Shown piece after piece: positions 34,404 through 46,710 of a stretch of DNA of 64,000 nucleotides. The notes below the pieces were generated by a model. It was not told where the DNA came from. It saw only the letters and a program-made list of their open reading frames with translations, and ran no database searches. The position numbers were made by a program, and so were the translations under genes. Location: contig CP136066.1 of assembly GCA_032622095.1 (NCBI GenBank), positions 132,217,917-132,281,916 on the forward strand, in the 5' to 3' direction. Position 1 is the stretch's first letter, and every line of letters starts with the position of its first letter. This stretch comes from Siphonodentalium dalli (Eukaryota; Mollusca; Scaphopoda; Gadilida; Siphonodentaliidae).

Positions 34404-36608
34404 TCCATCTGTGTTTACTAATGACTACTTATGTGGCTAAGATTGTGTAAAATGGTTATTTACGTGCATAACTTCCGCTGCGTGTCTAGCCACGTAACAG
34501 CTTTCAGATGGACGTTCCAAAATGATCTGTTTGGCCTAATCAGCTTATTTAATTTTGTAGTCACTAAAAATTTGGAAACAAAAAGACCATAGATTTAGAC
34601 ATCCATGACCTGTCAATAGGAGATGTCGGACACTGACGGACATTTATGTGGCTAGTCACCCAATCACGGACCTGTCAGTTTCTCCTATACCACTGTCCCA
34701 GTTGCTGTGTGCAAGTTTTTATAGTTTGATGAGGGACGGTGGGCGGGCGGGCGACGTGTTTTGCTTATAACTCAACCGTTTATTGACGGATTTTTTTTGG
34801 TGTGTGAGTACATATCCATGCATGTAAGCTGCAGACAAAAAATCGGGTTCGTCCGCACATTTATTACAGAGTTATGGCCCTTTGCCATTTTTCACTGATT
34901 TTAGGCTCGTTAGCGCAACAACTTCAACAAACGTTATCTGATTCGATTGAAATTTGGGATATAGGTGTCTCCCAAGAATATCTCGGACGAGTTCGAAAAC
35001 CGGCCTGGTCCGATAAAATTTGATAGAGTTATGGCTCTTAATTAGTCATTTTTCACTAATTTTCAGCTCGTTGGCGCGATAACTTCAACAAACGTTATCC
35101 GATTGGATTGAAATTTGGTATATAGGTGTCTCCCAAGAATATCTCGGTCGAGTTCGAAAACCGGCCAGGTCCGATAAAATTTGATAGAGTTATGGCCCTT
35201 AATTAGTCATTTTTCAAGAATTTTCAGCTCGTTAGCGCGATAACTTCAACAAACGTTATCCGATTTGATTGAAATTTGGTATATAGGTGTCTCCCAAGAA
35301 TATCTCGGACGAGTTCGAAAACCGGCCTGGTCCGATAAAATTTGATAGAGTTATGGCTCTTAATTAGTCATTTTTCAAGAATTTTCAGCTCGTTAGCGCG
35401 ATAACTTCAACAAACGTTATCCGATTTGATTGAAATTTGGGATATAGGTGTCTCCCAAGAATATCTCGGACGAGTTCGAAAACCGGCCTGGTCCGATAAA
35501 ATTTGATAGAGTTATGGCTCTTAATTAGTCATTTTTCACTAATTTTCAGCTCGTTGGCGCGATAACTTCAACAAACGTTATCCGATTGGATTGAAATTTG
35601 GTATATAGGTGTCTCCCAAGAATATCTCGGTCGAGTTCGAAAACCGGCCAGGTCCGATAAAATTTGATAGAGTTATGGCCCTTAATTAGTCATTTTTCAA
35701 GAATTTTCAGCTCGTTAGCGCGATAACTTCAACAAACGTTATCCGATTTGATTGAAATTTGGTATATAGGTGTCTCCCAAGAATATCTCGGACGAGTTCG
35801 AAAACCGGCCTGGTCCGATAAAATTTGATAGAGTTATGGCCCTTAATTAGTCATTTTTTCACAAATTTTCAGCTCGTTAGCGCGATAATTTAACAAACAT
35901 CATCCTATTTGATTGAAATTTTGATATATAGGTGTCTCCCAAGAATACCTCGGATGAGTTAGAAAACCGGTCCGATAAAATTTGATAGAGTTATGGTCCT
36001 TAAGTAGTCATTTTGTACGAATTTTGAGCTTGTTAGCGCGATAACTTCAACAAACGTCATCCGATTCAACTAAAATTTGGTATATAAGTGGCTTCCAATA
36101 ATATCCTGGACGAGTTCGAAAACCAGCCTGGCCCGATAAAATTTGATAGAGTTATGGCCCTTAATTAGTCATTTTTCGTGAATTTTTAGCTCGTTAGCGC
36201 GATAACTTCAACAAACGTCCTCCGATTTGTTTAAAATTTGGAATAGACATACTTGCCAAGAATATTTCGGACGAGTTCGAAAACCAGCCTGGCCCGATAA
36301 AATTTGATGGAGTTATGGCCCTTAATTAGTCATTTTTCGATTTTACCTATTAATTAGTCTACCGATACTGATGCACACCAATTGGCGGTAACCACCGGCG
36401 GTAAGCCACCGAAAATGAGACACAGCATCTCTGATGACACTTCTGCTATGATTCCAACATGTTATGAATCCATAATCTGCAGTTTTATCACTATCTACTA
36501 CTTGATAGCCACATACAATTTTATGGCTACTTGAGAAGCCACATAAAAACTAAAGCCACATTACCATTTCTAGCCACATAGGTCAGAGCCACATATCTAC
36601 CCATTTGA
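34404..36608. mobile_element. Insert carrying the 161-bp satellite
   Basis: It lies between the two halves of the family B copy. The left end has TTATGTGGCTAAG. The right end has five AGCCACATA-like words (36510-36597), one directly at the edge, giving short inverted ends. Borders are approximate. A related AGCCAC/TAGTCACATAGG block occurs at 30520-30620. Confidence 0.5.
34743..36345. repeat. 161-bp tandem satellite array
   Basis: About ten monomers share GCTCGTTAGCGCGATAACTT, CCAAGAATATCTCGG and GAGTTATGGCCCTTAATTAG. The GAGTTATGGCYCTT word ends near 34889, 35040, 35200, 35361, 35522, 35683, 35844, 36001, 36162 and 36323, so the period is 161 bp, once 157 and once 151. Outer monomers are diverged and the middle six nearly identical. 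Confidence 0.9.
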
Positions 36609-37569
36609 TTGTCCGTTCATGCGTCCGGAAATGGTTTCCGGATGATAACTTTAGTTTCGGTTATTAGATCAAAAGAAAATTTCATAGGTGAGTTTATCAG
36701 ACCAAAATACAGGTCAAGTTCGAATATGGGTTTGCTCCGCCCATTTTTGCGAGAGTTTAATATGGCCCTTTTTTTACTTCGAATCTTGTAATTTTCTGGT
36801 TTCCGGATGATAACTTCAGTTTGTGTGATCATATCTGAACCAAATTTGGTATGTGAGTTTATCAGCCCTATGTACAGGTCATGTTCGAATATGGGTATGC
36901 TCCACCCATTTTTGCGAGAGTTGTGGCCCTTTTTTCGACTTGTTTTACTTAGAAAATTTCTCACTTTTTCGGTTTCCGGATGATATCTCAAGTTTGGATC
37001 CTTTAATTGCAAATACTGTTTTTATGTGGATCAGTCATATCAAGATACAGGTCAAGTTCAAATTTGAGTTTGATCCGATGATTTTTCTCAGAGTTATGGG
37101 CTTTTCGACTTAGAAAATTCAATTTTGGATTGTTTAATTGGAAATTCTGTTTTTTTTCTGTGGGTCGTTCATATCAAAATACAGGTCAAGTTCGAATTTG
37201 AGTTTGATCCAATGATTTTTCCCAAAGTTATGGGCCTTTCGACTTTGAATTTTTTGTTAATAATTTTCTGTTTTTCTGTATGAGGGTACTTTCATGGTGT
37301 AATCAACTCCTCCTACAGTTTTTATCGTAGATATTTGAAACTTCCTTTTTTTGGATGCTATCACACTCGACAAAAGCCATCTTAGATGTTAAGGTTGCGT
37401 TTCATTTTCTACCCTTTTTTGGGTTTCTGCAATCATTCGAACAAATATCAAAATTATTAATCAAAATTTTTCTTTAAAGTTAAAAATCTTTTTTGTTGGG
37501 TTTACGGATAATGCGGGTTGAATTTTCGACAGTGGGGGTATGCTAGCACTCGAGTGCACACCTCTTGTT

Positions 37570-40084
37570 ATTGTTGGTTTATTTAATATATGGTATGCCT
37601 GGTATCATTCAGTGGTATGAATAACAGCGTGTATGTGAAAAAACAACTGGAAAATTTCTGTTTTTTCATGGTGTTTGTTCGTAAAGTATATGAACGCTCT
37701 TTATTATTACATGCTATAGAAAACAGTTTCGGCGGACACCAGAAAATGATAAAAAGTAGACAATTACTCAATTTGATTCGTACCTACATGACCGAACATG
37801 CAAAACTGACAAGAAAGTTATATGCATGTGCGGTTCCGTATATTTATGTGTTTCAAACCGCCAAAACATAATCTGAGACACGTGCAGCTCTGTTAATCGG
37901 TTTGCTTATTCTACCCCCACCACCTTCCAGAATGTTAGTTAATACATGAAGAAAGTAGCCTAATGTGTACTATTTTAATTGGCATGTATTTTTGCATGGG
38001 TGAAAACTGTTGACAATTATCGGTTTCTGCATTGTATGTAAACTTCCTTTCCGCATACTTCATGCAGCCTTTGACTCCGTGACAAAGAACATGTGCGTTT
38101 CGCTTGATCATATAAAAGGCTCTCGATGGGATATTTTGTGTAACGCATACGATACAGAATAACAACAATGTCAGGATAGGAGTCTGAAACATTATGTTAT
38201 AATATGTTATAATATAATATGTATAAATGAACTAGTTTAGTCATATACATGTATATATAGATAATATTAAATGTTTGACACTATAGTATAAGGGAAACAA
38301 AATAACATGTGTTTCCGATTTGTTGACCTAAAAACTCCAGGTAAAACAATGCAAATTTGTTAAATATTGACGTATACATGTATTTACGGACACGTAGATG
38401 TATATAGCTCCAAAATCGTGAAGTACAATATAGAGTACGCCTTATCTAGGAATTTTGTACCTAAGCTATTTGACCGAATTAAAATTACAAGAGGACCTCA
38501 ACCAAATGAGGACGATCTTACTCAAAAATAAAATGAAAATATGGCCAGTTTCTTAATAAACTAATGCATTTTATAAGCCAACAACTTGCAACAAGACAGA
38601 TAACAAAATCGCTGTTATATAACAATAGATGCGGCTGTCATATCGCTCGGTAGACAAAACATGCCTGTCAGGCCGTCATAAAGACGTCCTGACGTATCGC
38701 TGTTGGGATCCAATGCACCGTTTTGTTTTAGACCACTATAACAGACCGTTATTCTGATATGGGGGGGATTAGCTCACGTACATGTATGGTGCAGGTAGAT
38801 CAGTTGTAGTAGAAAACTTAGATATGTTCATATATTTATTCTTCACTCAGAGTAGATAAAGTGGAATGTGAAAATAGTAATCAATGATAGAAACAAATGT
38901 CGGATACCGTACAAAATAACATAAATAGCAATAAGACTTGAATAGTTCTCCTTCCGTCCTTTTTTTGGTTAGGCCTAAAAAAAATTTTTATTTGTTTCCT
39001 ATTACGGTGCCAAAAAATTCCAGGTAGGTAGGTAGGGATTTTTTTTTTTTTGGTAATATTTTTTTATTTTTCCCCCGAACAGTTAAGAAGTACATTAATG
39101 CTTACTCTTTATACTTGTGTTAAGGCTGTCCATCTATATTGCAAGTAAACAGTTAATGTAACACAATAATATGATAAGTATTGTCAATGTGAACAAACAA
39201 ATGCCCCCCCCAGGCACTCAATTATGCAGCTCTCTTGTAATTATTCTCTCAGTTTAGATTGTGGTGGCACATCTTCCTCAGAGCACAATATTGACATATC
39301 AACAGGCCCAAGACATACACCATAATAGGGCTTTTCTATTACTTTATAATAACATAACTTGTATGATATTAATTCAAACCTCACTTAAATATTTGGTCAT
39401 ACACCTCAGGACCTAAGACACATATCTCGCATGCGCCTCAGACACATTGGACAGGGTGTAAATGTTCCTCAGACACCCCTCAACTGCACTGAAATATAAA
39501 GTCCCACACCACACTGAAAATGGTACCTGTACCACAGGCCACACCTTGACTGAGAACTACCACACCTCAGCATTCAAATTGCCCCCAACTTTGAAGTTCC
39601 TTTTACACACTGGCATATGCATGCTTGTAAGTTTGATACACCCAAACAAACCAGTAGATAATTTCATGTGCTTTTTTAGTGCCCATCCCAGAAGGGTGTT
39701 TGATATGGTAGACATGCAGTCATCTTTATACTGTCTGTATCTAGTAACTATGCATGAACACTATGAATCCTTGATTGACTGGGGAGAGGAACTTTAAATT
39801 CTGATATAGAATGTCTTCTACATGTATATTGCTCTCTAGCAGATAAGACTTCTTCCCACAAGACATGGGAGTTGAACAAACAAGATTACCACAGGCAGGT
39901 TTTAAAGACTGCAGATTTATTGGTGAGATTGGGATTCATCTGCAACCACAAATGGACATGTATTTTAATAGAAGTAAATTGTTTTTGAAAATCCCATCTA
40001 AAATTATTGCTGCTTAATGTAAACATAGTATATAGTATATATTTAACAATATAGATGTGTTTACATGCCAATTGCATGCATTAA
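37570..40084. other. Presumed intron, little recognised
   Basis: Unique-looking sequence apart from the small repeat at 38966. Frames at 37590-37871 and 39462-39797 lack exon signals that fit. Confidence 0.4.
38966..39062. repeat. GGCCTAAAAA / GTAGGTAGG dispersed repeat, copy 1
   Basis: GGCCTAAAAAAAATTTTTAT, GTTTCCTATTACGG and CAGGTAGGTAGGTAGG followed by a T run. The same family occurs at about 40085-40195, 43765-43865 and 47896-47992. Confidence 0.55.
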
Positions 40085-40195
40085 ATTTTTTGTTTTTTGG
40101 GTTGAAATTTTTTTTTTGGGTTGAAATTTGAAGAAAAAAAGTCCAGGTCGGTCGGGTAACCGGAAACACAGATGTTTTTTTTTTTGGCCTTACTA
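40085..40195. repeat. GGCCTAAAAA family, copy 2 (reverse)
   Basis: CCAGGTCGGTCGGGTAACCG, then GAAACACAGATG, a T run and GGCCTTAC. Opposite orientation to copy 1. Confidence 0.5.
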
Positions 40196-40895
40196 ATGAA
40201 ATCTAGTTTATATACACATAATAAGGTAATAAGAAATAATGGAAATATATTTAACAAAAGAAATGAGCTTGACAGAAGTAGCTTAGGGCCATATTATTAT
40301 GTGGCTGGTCAATGGAAGAACAATACAGATAATTAAGAAAGCAGTTGTTAAGATATGAATAATAAAGATTAGGATTTAAATGACTTGGCCAGCACGAGAA
40401 TGAGATTTAGAAAGAGATTTATTTGCCTCAAGTCATGACAGCTTCAGGTTTCAGAAATATGTTGTAATTAAACAAGCTTACTATAATGAACTATTATGCA
40501 ATAATATTAGCATGTCATGACTTGCTACTGTATCAAGTGAAATGAATATAGAAAGCTTTGAAAATAGAGAAAATATATGAAACTAGTAGATACAATTTTG
40601 AGAATAGATTTTACACAAAATCTGCTCGGTGACACCACCAACACTGTGTTGTGTTTTGTTGGCAGTTTATATATCGACAGTGTTTTGTTGCAGTGACGGT
40701 TACACCCACTACGTTATATTGCGTTTACAGTTACCTCGACGGCATTGAAAATTACAACCACATTGGAGTAATGTTGCCATGGCAATAGGAATAAAATTCC
40801 AGCATGCCGACGCAAACCCTAATTCATGGTGAGTCATCCGGTTCGACATGGAAATGTTTTTTTCTGGGAATTTGAACTTTGAATTTTGCATAATG

Positions 40896-41757
40896 CAGGG
40901 TTTCCGCTAGGGGGTAGCGGAATGGGGCCGGTAGCCGTCAAGGGGAAAAATCCAGGTAAAAGTAGCCTGTTTTAGCACTGGTTGAACTACTTTCGTTATA
41001 TCGGCCAATAGAATCGTGTGAGAGTAGAAATGGCAGATTGTTTTGTTCCATTTCTGCCCAAGTGCCAAGCTATCAAACCTTATACATGTACCTGTAACTT
41101 TAAAACTAGTAAATTTATTAGATATAAATTAATTTACAAAGTACAGAACACCAGTAATTTGAATCCCGAATTAAACATGCTCGTTAATGTTAAAAGACTC
41201 GCTGTGGAAGACCCAGCAGATATTTTGGATGCATTACGTAATCAGAATATATTTTAGCAGCTGCAGTGTAAATATAGAAGGCTGATTACATATCTGGCCG
41301 ATGAGTATTCTTTGTGGGCAGTGGTAAGATGCCTTGATGCCCGATGCGGCTACTCCCACATTTCTCTCTCGCTCTATTACAAAGTGAACAGTATATTTTG
41401 CGGTATGAAACATGACATGTACGATTAAAATACTGCTCTTTTGCATAACATAACCGGGTACTAACCGCAACGTAACTAACCAGCCTCAAAGGCATAGCTT
41501 CTAGCGATGTCAGTTCCGATCACTTCCTGTTTCAATTTTCTGTATAACAACACGTTTAGAGTGTGTACACTCACAAGATATAAAATAAATTCACCTTTTA
41601 AAATTCCTTAGTACTATTCCAACAAAATTCAGAAGTTTTAAACATCTTTATACCTTTATAGACATGCAGTATGTCCTGGGGTATGGCAGGAGGGGAAAAC
41701 TTGGCGAGGGGAACGGGGCCGTCAAGGGGACTCCCTGCCGGTATAGCGGAAACCCTG
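40896..41757. mobile_element. hAT-like non-autonomous element
   Basis: The ends are CAGGGTTTCCGCTA and its exact complement. CATAATG lies immediately outside both ends (40889-40895, 41758-41764). The wider flanks read TGCATAATG on the left and CATAATGCA on the right, so the target was close to a palindrome. Subterminal GC-rich blocks (CCGTCAAGGGG) recur at both ends. A 79-codon frame at 41018-41257 has no recognisable domain. Confidence 0.75.
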
Positions 41758-42061
41758 CATAATGCAATCCTCCAAATTGGAAGTTTTTTCAAATATTCAC
41801 CCATTGGTATTTACATTGAGAAATGTGTTACTTCAAAGATGATTTTTTATTTCTAAAAAGTGCATCATAAATTTATTTTTGCCAGTCCTAAAATGGTCAC
41901 AACTAAGCGAGATCTAACCGTAACGTTTTTGTATTAAACTGGGATATTTTTCCTGTTGTTCTATCAGTCATGTGACGTACTTAGAAATCTTTATAATCTA
42001 AATTGTTTATATTATAAACTAAAAATATAAGGAATTTCAATTATTTATTTTAAATATTTTT

Positions 42062-42368
42062 ATATACTGGCTGATGTGCCCGACTTCGTCCGGGCTATTT
42101 AGGGATTTCTTTGTGATTGCCTCCGTCTGGGCAGAATATTAGGAGAAAGAAAAAAACTATTGTTTGATCGGTCCAGAAACATGCCTATATGAGCATATAT
42201 GAGCAAGGACAAGGTCACGCGTGAAATTGGACCTGCCCATATTGTTCCCGGGATCAAAGTAAGCCTACATACCAAATTTGAGTCGGATTGATCAAGCGTT
42301 TTTTGAGTCTATAAGACACATACATACATATACATACACACAGAGAAGTTCCAAAATATATAATAGAT
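42062..42368. repeat. Possible retroelement 3' tail / SINE-like repeat
   Basis: It opens with the hairpin-forming CCCGACTTCGTCCGGG. It then has TACCAAATTTGAGTCGGATT and CAAGCGTTTTTTGAGTC, and ends in a CATACATACATATACATACA run. This is the style of many invertebrate non-LTR retroelement and SINE tails. No coding part and no TSD were confirmed. Confidence 0.4.
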
Positions 42369-42718
42369 TATTTAAAAAAATTTGAATAGCAATGCGAGGA
42401 ACTTGGTAGAAGCTTATGTAAAATATTTTATTCCAGCATTTTCTTTTTAAAGCTAGGTGTCAATTTCATAATTTCCAATCTTATAATTATCAATAAATTT
42501 TCAAGACATATTTATCATTTTAATCAAACTAAATTCACACAATCAGAATGTCCTTATTTCAAGTTTTGTATATACCAAATGATATTTATATTTGTGAACT
42601 TTAATGGTGTATTCACCACGTATAATTAATCAGACTGTGATCAATTTTCGGAACTGCATCATCACTGCATCAGGGTCAAGGTACCGGTAACACTTTTCTT
42701 GGAATCCGATTTATTTTT

Positions 42719-42880
42719 ATGTGTACCCATACCATGCATAGTATGGTATATATAGTGCCAACGACCAGATTGGCCACTCGTCACATACATCCGTTATCGT
42801 GGAATTGCCATCACATTTGCCAATTTCCCATTTATATCTGACTAAAGGTCGAGAGAAGTCCGTATCGACTGAGTAACTGA
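42719..42880. mobile_element. Family A fragment with start palindrome
   Basis: ATGTGTACCCATACCATGCA then TAGTATGGTATATATAGTG and GACCACTCG-like sequence. A diverged 5' end of the family at 44777; the rest is missing. Confidence 0.55.
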
Positions 42881-43764
42881 CATACAGTTAATATTTCCAT
42901 GCTGATTGCATTTTATTGCCCCCACCATGACCTATTATCACGAAGACTTCCTTATATGCACAATTGTATGGAAATATTGATGATTAAATCTGTGTGCAGA
43001 GACTCTACCAATAATGGCTAGCTGATAAGAATACAGCAAGCCCCCACAAGGTAAACACACAAGAACTATTTAAACAACTGCATCAGCTGTTCCTGTTCCC
43101 AGCACTGATTGGTAACACTGTGTACAGGCATGGACACCAGTGAATAGGAGCCTCTCACAGCCTGCTTAACTTCCCAGCTCTCTTGAGTATATGATCCTAC
43201 CTATTAGTACTGCTGCCTGTCAATTGTACTTTTCCCCATCATTTGGAAAGATCCCCACCTGTTACTGGCAGGAATAGAAATCTAAAGTGTGGTTGACATT
43301 GCACACTGTTTAATACATGTATAGCATTGTCTCTATAAACTGACCTGCAGAGATAGGGATAGAATGACAGGTGTGTGAAAAGTTGATGTTATCACACAAA
43401 CCTCCTATGGTTCACGAATGCAATCAGAAGCAAAGTCTTAGAATGGCAAAGGAGTAATTTCAGAAGTTCAGATTTGATTCAATTTCGATATCGATCACCC
43501 GATTCAAGATCGGTCCACTGATTAGTGTATTATAGTTTATTTGCTGCCGATGTCTTGTTTTTCAGGCTTGATAACAAACACAGTTGAGGTTTCCTGAGTC
43601 ACAAAACACATAAACATTAAGTTACCAAAATAAATTTTATATTTGACTTTCATTTAAGAAATGGTTGTTGATTTGCTTGCTCTCCATGGAAAATTTATAT
43701 TCATTTGCTTTTACATTGGCCTGCCAATAACCCATTTGCAATATTTTAGCTCGAATTTTTATAA

Positions 43765-43865
43765 GGCCTAAAAAAGAAATACGTTTGTTTCCGCTAACGA
43801 GCTGAAAAAAATTAGGGTAGGTAGGTAGGCTTAACTCTTTTTTTTTTGGTTAACTTTTTTTTTTT
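43765..43865. repeat. GGCCTAAAAA family, copy 3
   Basis: GGCCTAAAAAAGAAATACG, TTTGTTTCCGCTAACG and GGGTAGGTAGGTAGG, followed by T runs. Confidence 0.55.
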
Positions 43866-44840
43866 CAGTACCTTTAAAAAATAACTGTATAATACTTGTC
43901 AATAACCCAAACTATGCACTTCTAAGCCCCAATCATGTTAACCCAGATGACAGAGAAACTATAAACTCCAATTCAATCTTACATATGCTTTAATATTTAC
44001 ATATTACTACCGGTTGTCTATATATACTAATATAGTCTTCTATAATCCTAATATTTCCCATATGGTCTGGCGACAACTGGAGTCAGTCCAGCACCACTGC
44101 ACTGTTCACATATTGGAGTGACCGTCTTGTACCGATCTCTTAATGATGGCTTCAGAACACCACCTTATCCTCCGCATTCAGTTAAAGATCTAGGTATTTT
44201 TTGAGGACACCTGTTTTTGGGCAATGATATGCCAAAGGCATAACCTGAAGGCCTGAGCGGAGGATGGTTTGGGAGGGGTGACCCCCCCCCTGTTGATGGT
44301 GGGGGCCACCGGTTCTCACCCTGGAAAATTTGTGAAAATCCATTGCATTTAGAGCTAATCTAGAGCAGAGTCAGTATTTTTAATTTTACTGAGAGGTCAA
44401 TTTGATTAAGTTTCTCAAGCATAACTCTGGAATTTTTTTTGGGGTATACTGTTTTGCACCTGTCCGTCTGTCCGTCCGTCCGTACATCCATCCGATGTCT
44501 GTCCATGTCATAACTTGAACAGTAGTACTCGGATCCCAATGAAATTAGGTATGGATGTTCACTGCTATGAGGACATTAAATAGAGGGTTTCATCGTTTTG
44601 TTCGGATTTTCCATTCTAGAGTGTTTCATCTTTGTTTATCTGAAAATGTTGGCTGTTTGGTCCATCCGATGTCTGTTCTGAGGTCATAACTTGAACAGTA
44701 ATGCTCGGATCTCAATGAATGTTCACCACTATGAGGAAATTTAATTGCACATTCAACTGTTTTGTTTTGGTTTTTTATGTTTACCCATACCATAGTATGG
44801 TAAACATAGTGTCGTTGTCCGGATTGACCACTCGTCGTTA

Positions 44841-44852
44841 GTCCGTCCGTCC

Positions 44853-44910
<58 letters not shown>
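44841..44910. repeat. (GTCC)n/(GTCT)n microsatellite
   Basis: Three GTCC units then about 14 GTCT units in the 5' part of the family A element. Shorter versions sit at the same position in related copies (31420, 53645). Confidence 0.9.
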
Positions 44911-46293
44911 AGACACTTTACGCATGGTGCGTTAACTCGAACATTTTATATCTGATCGGAACCAAATTTTGTATATGAATTTCTCAGCACCAAATACAGA
45001 TCGAGTTCGAATATGGGTTTGATCCGAGTTTTTTTTACGGAGTTATGGCCCTTTTTCGACTTAGAATTCATGCATGCTACCATAACTCCAAAAAAATTTA
45101 TCTGATCAGAATCAAATTTGGTATGCAAGTTTCTCGGACCAAAATACAGATCGAGTTTGAATATGGGATTGATCCGATATTTTTTAAAGGAGTTATGGCC
45201 CTTTGATATAGAATTTCTGCATATTTTGATAAATCAACCATTTTTCAACTGATAAGAACCAAATTTGGTATGCGAGTTTATCAACTCAAAATACAGATCG
45301 AGTTTGAATATGGGTCAGATCCTGTTTTTTATACCAGAATTATGGCCCCTTTTAACTAAGAATTGAACAGATTTGAGATTTGCTTACACTATATAACTGT
45401 AGCAGCTTACAATTGTTGTATTAGTAAGAGAGACTAGAGATAATCTCTATTATTGATACCTGGTAATGAAATCTGATACTCACTGCTGCACTTTAATAGC
45501 TATATGTTGTTTATTGCATTTCCATAGTGTGTGGACAGTGACTTCTCAGGATTTATCAACTCCAACATAGCTCTCTGGTCTTGCATGGATTTTGGGATTA
45601 ATATTAACCCATTCCATAGACACATGATATCTGATAGGCAGATATTAAATTATATCTTTCACTTTGAGCCAGGTTCAGTAAGGATTTCTAAAAACATTAG
45701 AGGAAATGTCTTATTTTGAAATTCCTCTATTGCATTTGGGGTGCAGGATAATAATTATGTTGCTTGTATTCTTGAGACTGACTTATTGTGTGGGCTTCTA
45801 AATCCATATACATGCATTTATAGACTATTTTTATCAGTTCATTAGTGTGATTAAGATCAACCCCTTGCTATCTCATTTAATAACTCAAATATTTGTCATT
45901 GATTATATTATATTTCAAGTCATAGTTTATGATAACACACCCTAACCTGTACAGAGAGGTTCATTTGGTTTAATTGCTTTAAAATATTAACAAAATTAAC
46001 CCACCCATTCCATAAACACACAGTATGCTATCTTCAATCTCATATCCCTGGTGACCTCTAGTTATCTCATAATTATGCATTAAAGTATGTTATATCCAAT
46101 CTTTATCAATCCTATTTTACGAAAAAAAATTAATAGTTTATCTTTAACTGTTATGTATGGTTCTTCTGCCTGACTATGGACTGAGCTCTATAAGACTATA
46201 TATCTATTTTAAACTGACTAAATAGGTTGGAATCAAATGCCATATGTTCATATGGAAGGTGCCCAATAAGTCTTAGTCCACTTGTGAACTTAA

Positions 46294-46710
46294 AGGTACT
46301 CAATCCGATTTGATGGTCCCCATATCATCAGATTCCAACAACAACAGTTTTTTTAAAATTCCGCTTCTGTTATCAGAATCAATTAATTGCCCAAAAATAA
46401 TGCTAACCACAGTCCACTATAGTATAAAATTGCCCAAAATCTGTTGTTTATCAACATTTTGTACAATGAAATTTTGCTACTTTGTCATTTATCTGACACA
46501 AAAAAAACACTTGATTTTAGAGTTATCCATCTTCATCAACTTTCATACGGCCACTAAATATTCCAGGTGGTTAAAGATAATAGATTTTAAAAATTGATAT
46601 CTGCTTACTCTGAGCTTTGAGGAATGGGTTCCTCGATTTGAATAAAATATTTTTTACCCCCGAAGCCAAATAAAAAGTAACTGAGGGGTGCTTAATCGGA
46701 TCGAGTAGCT
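46294..46710. mobile_element. TTAA-flanked MITE, copy 1
   Basis: The TIR starts AGGTACTCAATCCGAT and the other end is the complement of AGCTACTCGATCCGAT. TTAA sits at both borders (46290-46293, 46711-46714), as in piggyBac or Kolobok-type elements. It lies inside the larger element at 44777-46824, so it is the younger insertion or travelled with it. Confidence 0.75.

Larger units (their letters stand above)
34355..37569. mobile_element. Family B, copy 2, split by a satellite-bearing insert
   Basis: It starts GTCCCCCGAAAAAAA and GCGGTGTCC (34355-34403), and resumes at about 36609 with GTCCGTTCATGCGTCCGG and AAATGGTTTCCGGATGATAA. It ends with the perfect palindrome GCACTCGAGTGC and ACACCTCTTGTT. 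In the copy at 21097 the words GGTGTCC and GTGCGTCCGGGAAATGG are contiguous, so 34404-36608 is an insertion. Confidence 0.6.
41765..44440. other. Presumed intron between repeats
   Basis: Outside the tail-like repeat, the family A fragment and the small GGCCTAAAAA repeat, 42881-43764 looks unique and richer in G+C. It includes CACCTG E-box words near 43256 and 43367 (complement). Function unproven. Confidence 0.35.

Noticed and set aside
34743-36345. CRISPR-like array
   Set aside because: There are no unique spacers: the whole 161-bp unit is repeated, as in a eukaryotic satellite.
36617-37012. 131-codon minus-strand frame
   Set aside because: It runs through family B core units and recurs in other copies only as repeat sequence; no splice or start context.
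39567-39622. Possible exon between CTCAG and GTAAGT
   Set aside because: The phase would allow it, but the encoded residues show no likeness to the Ser/Gly-rich E-protein linker.
41018-41257. 79-codon frame inside the hAT-like element
   Set aside because: Too short and without transposase motifs.
45531-45719. Exon-like stretch after a CCATAG
   Set aside because: No donor and no recognisable protein; it lies within the family A element.
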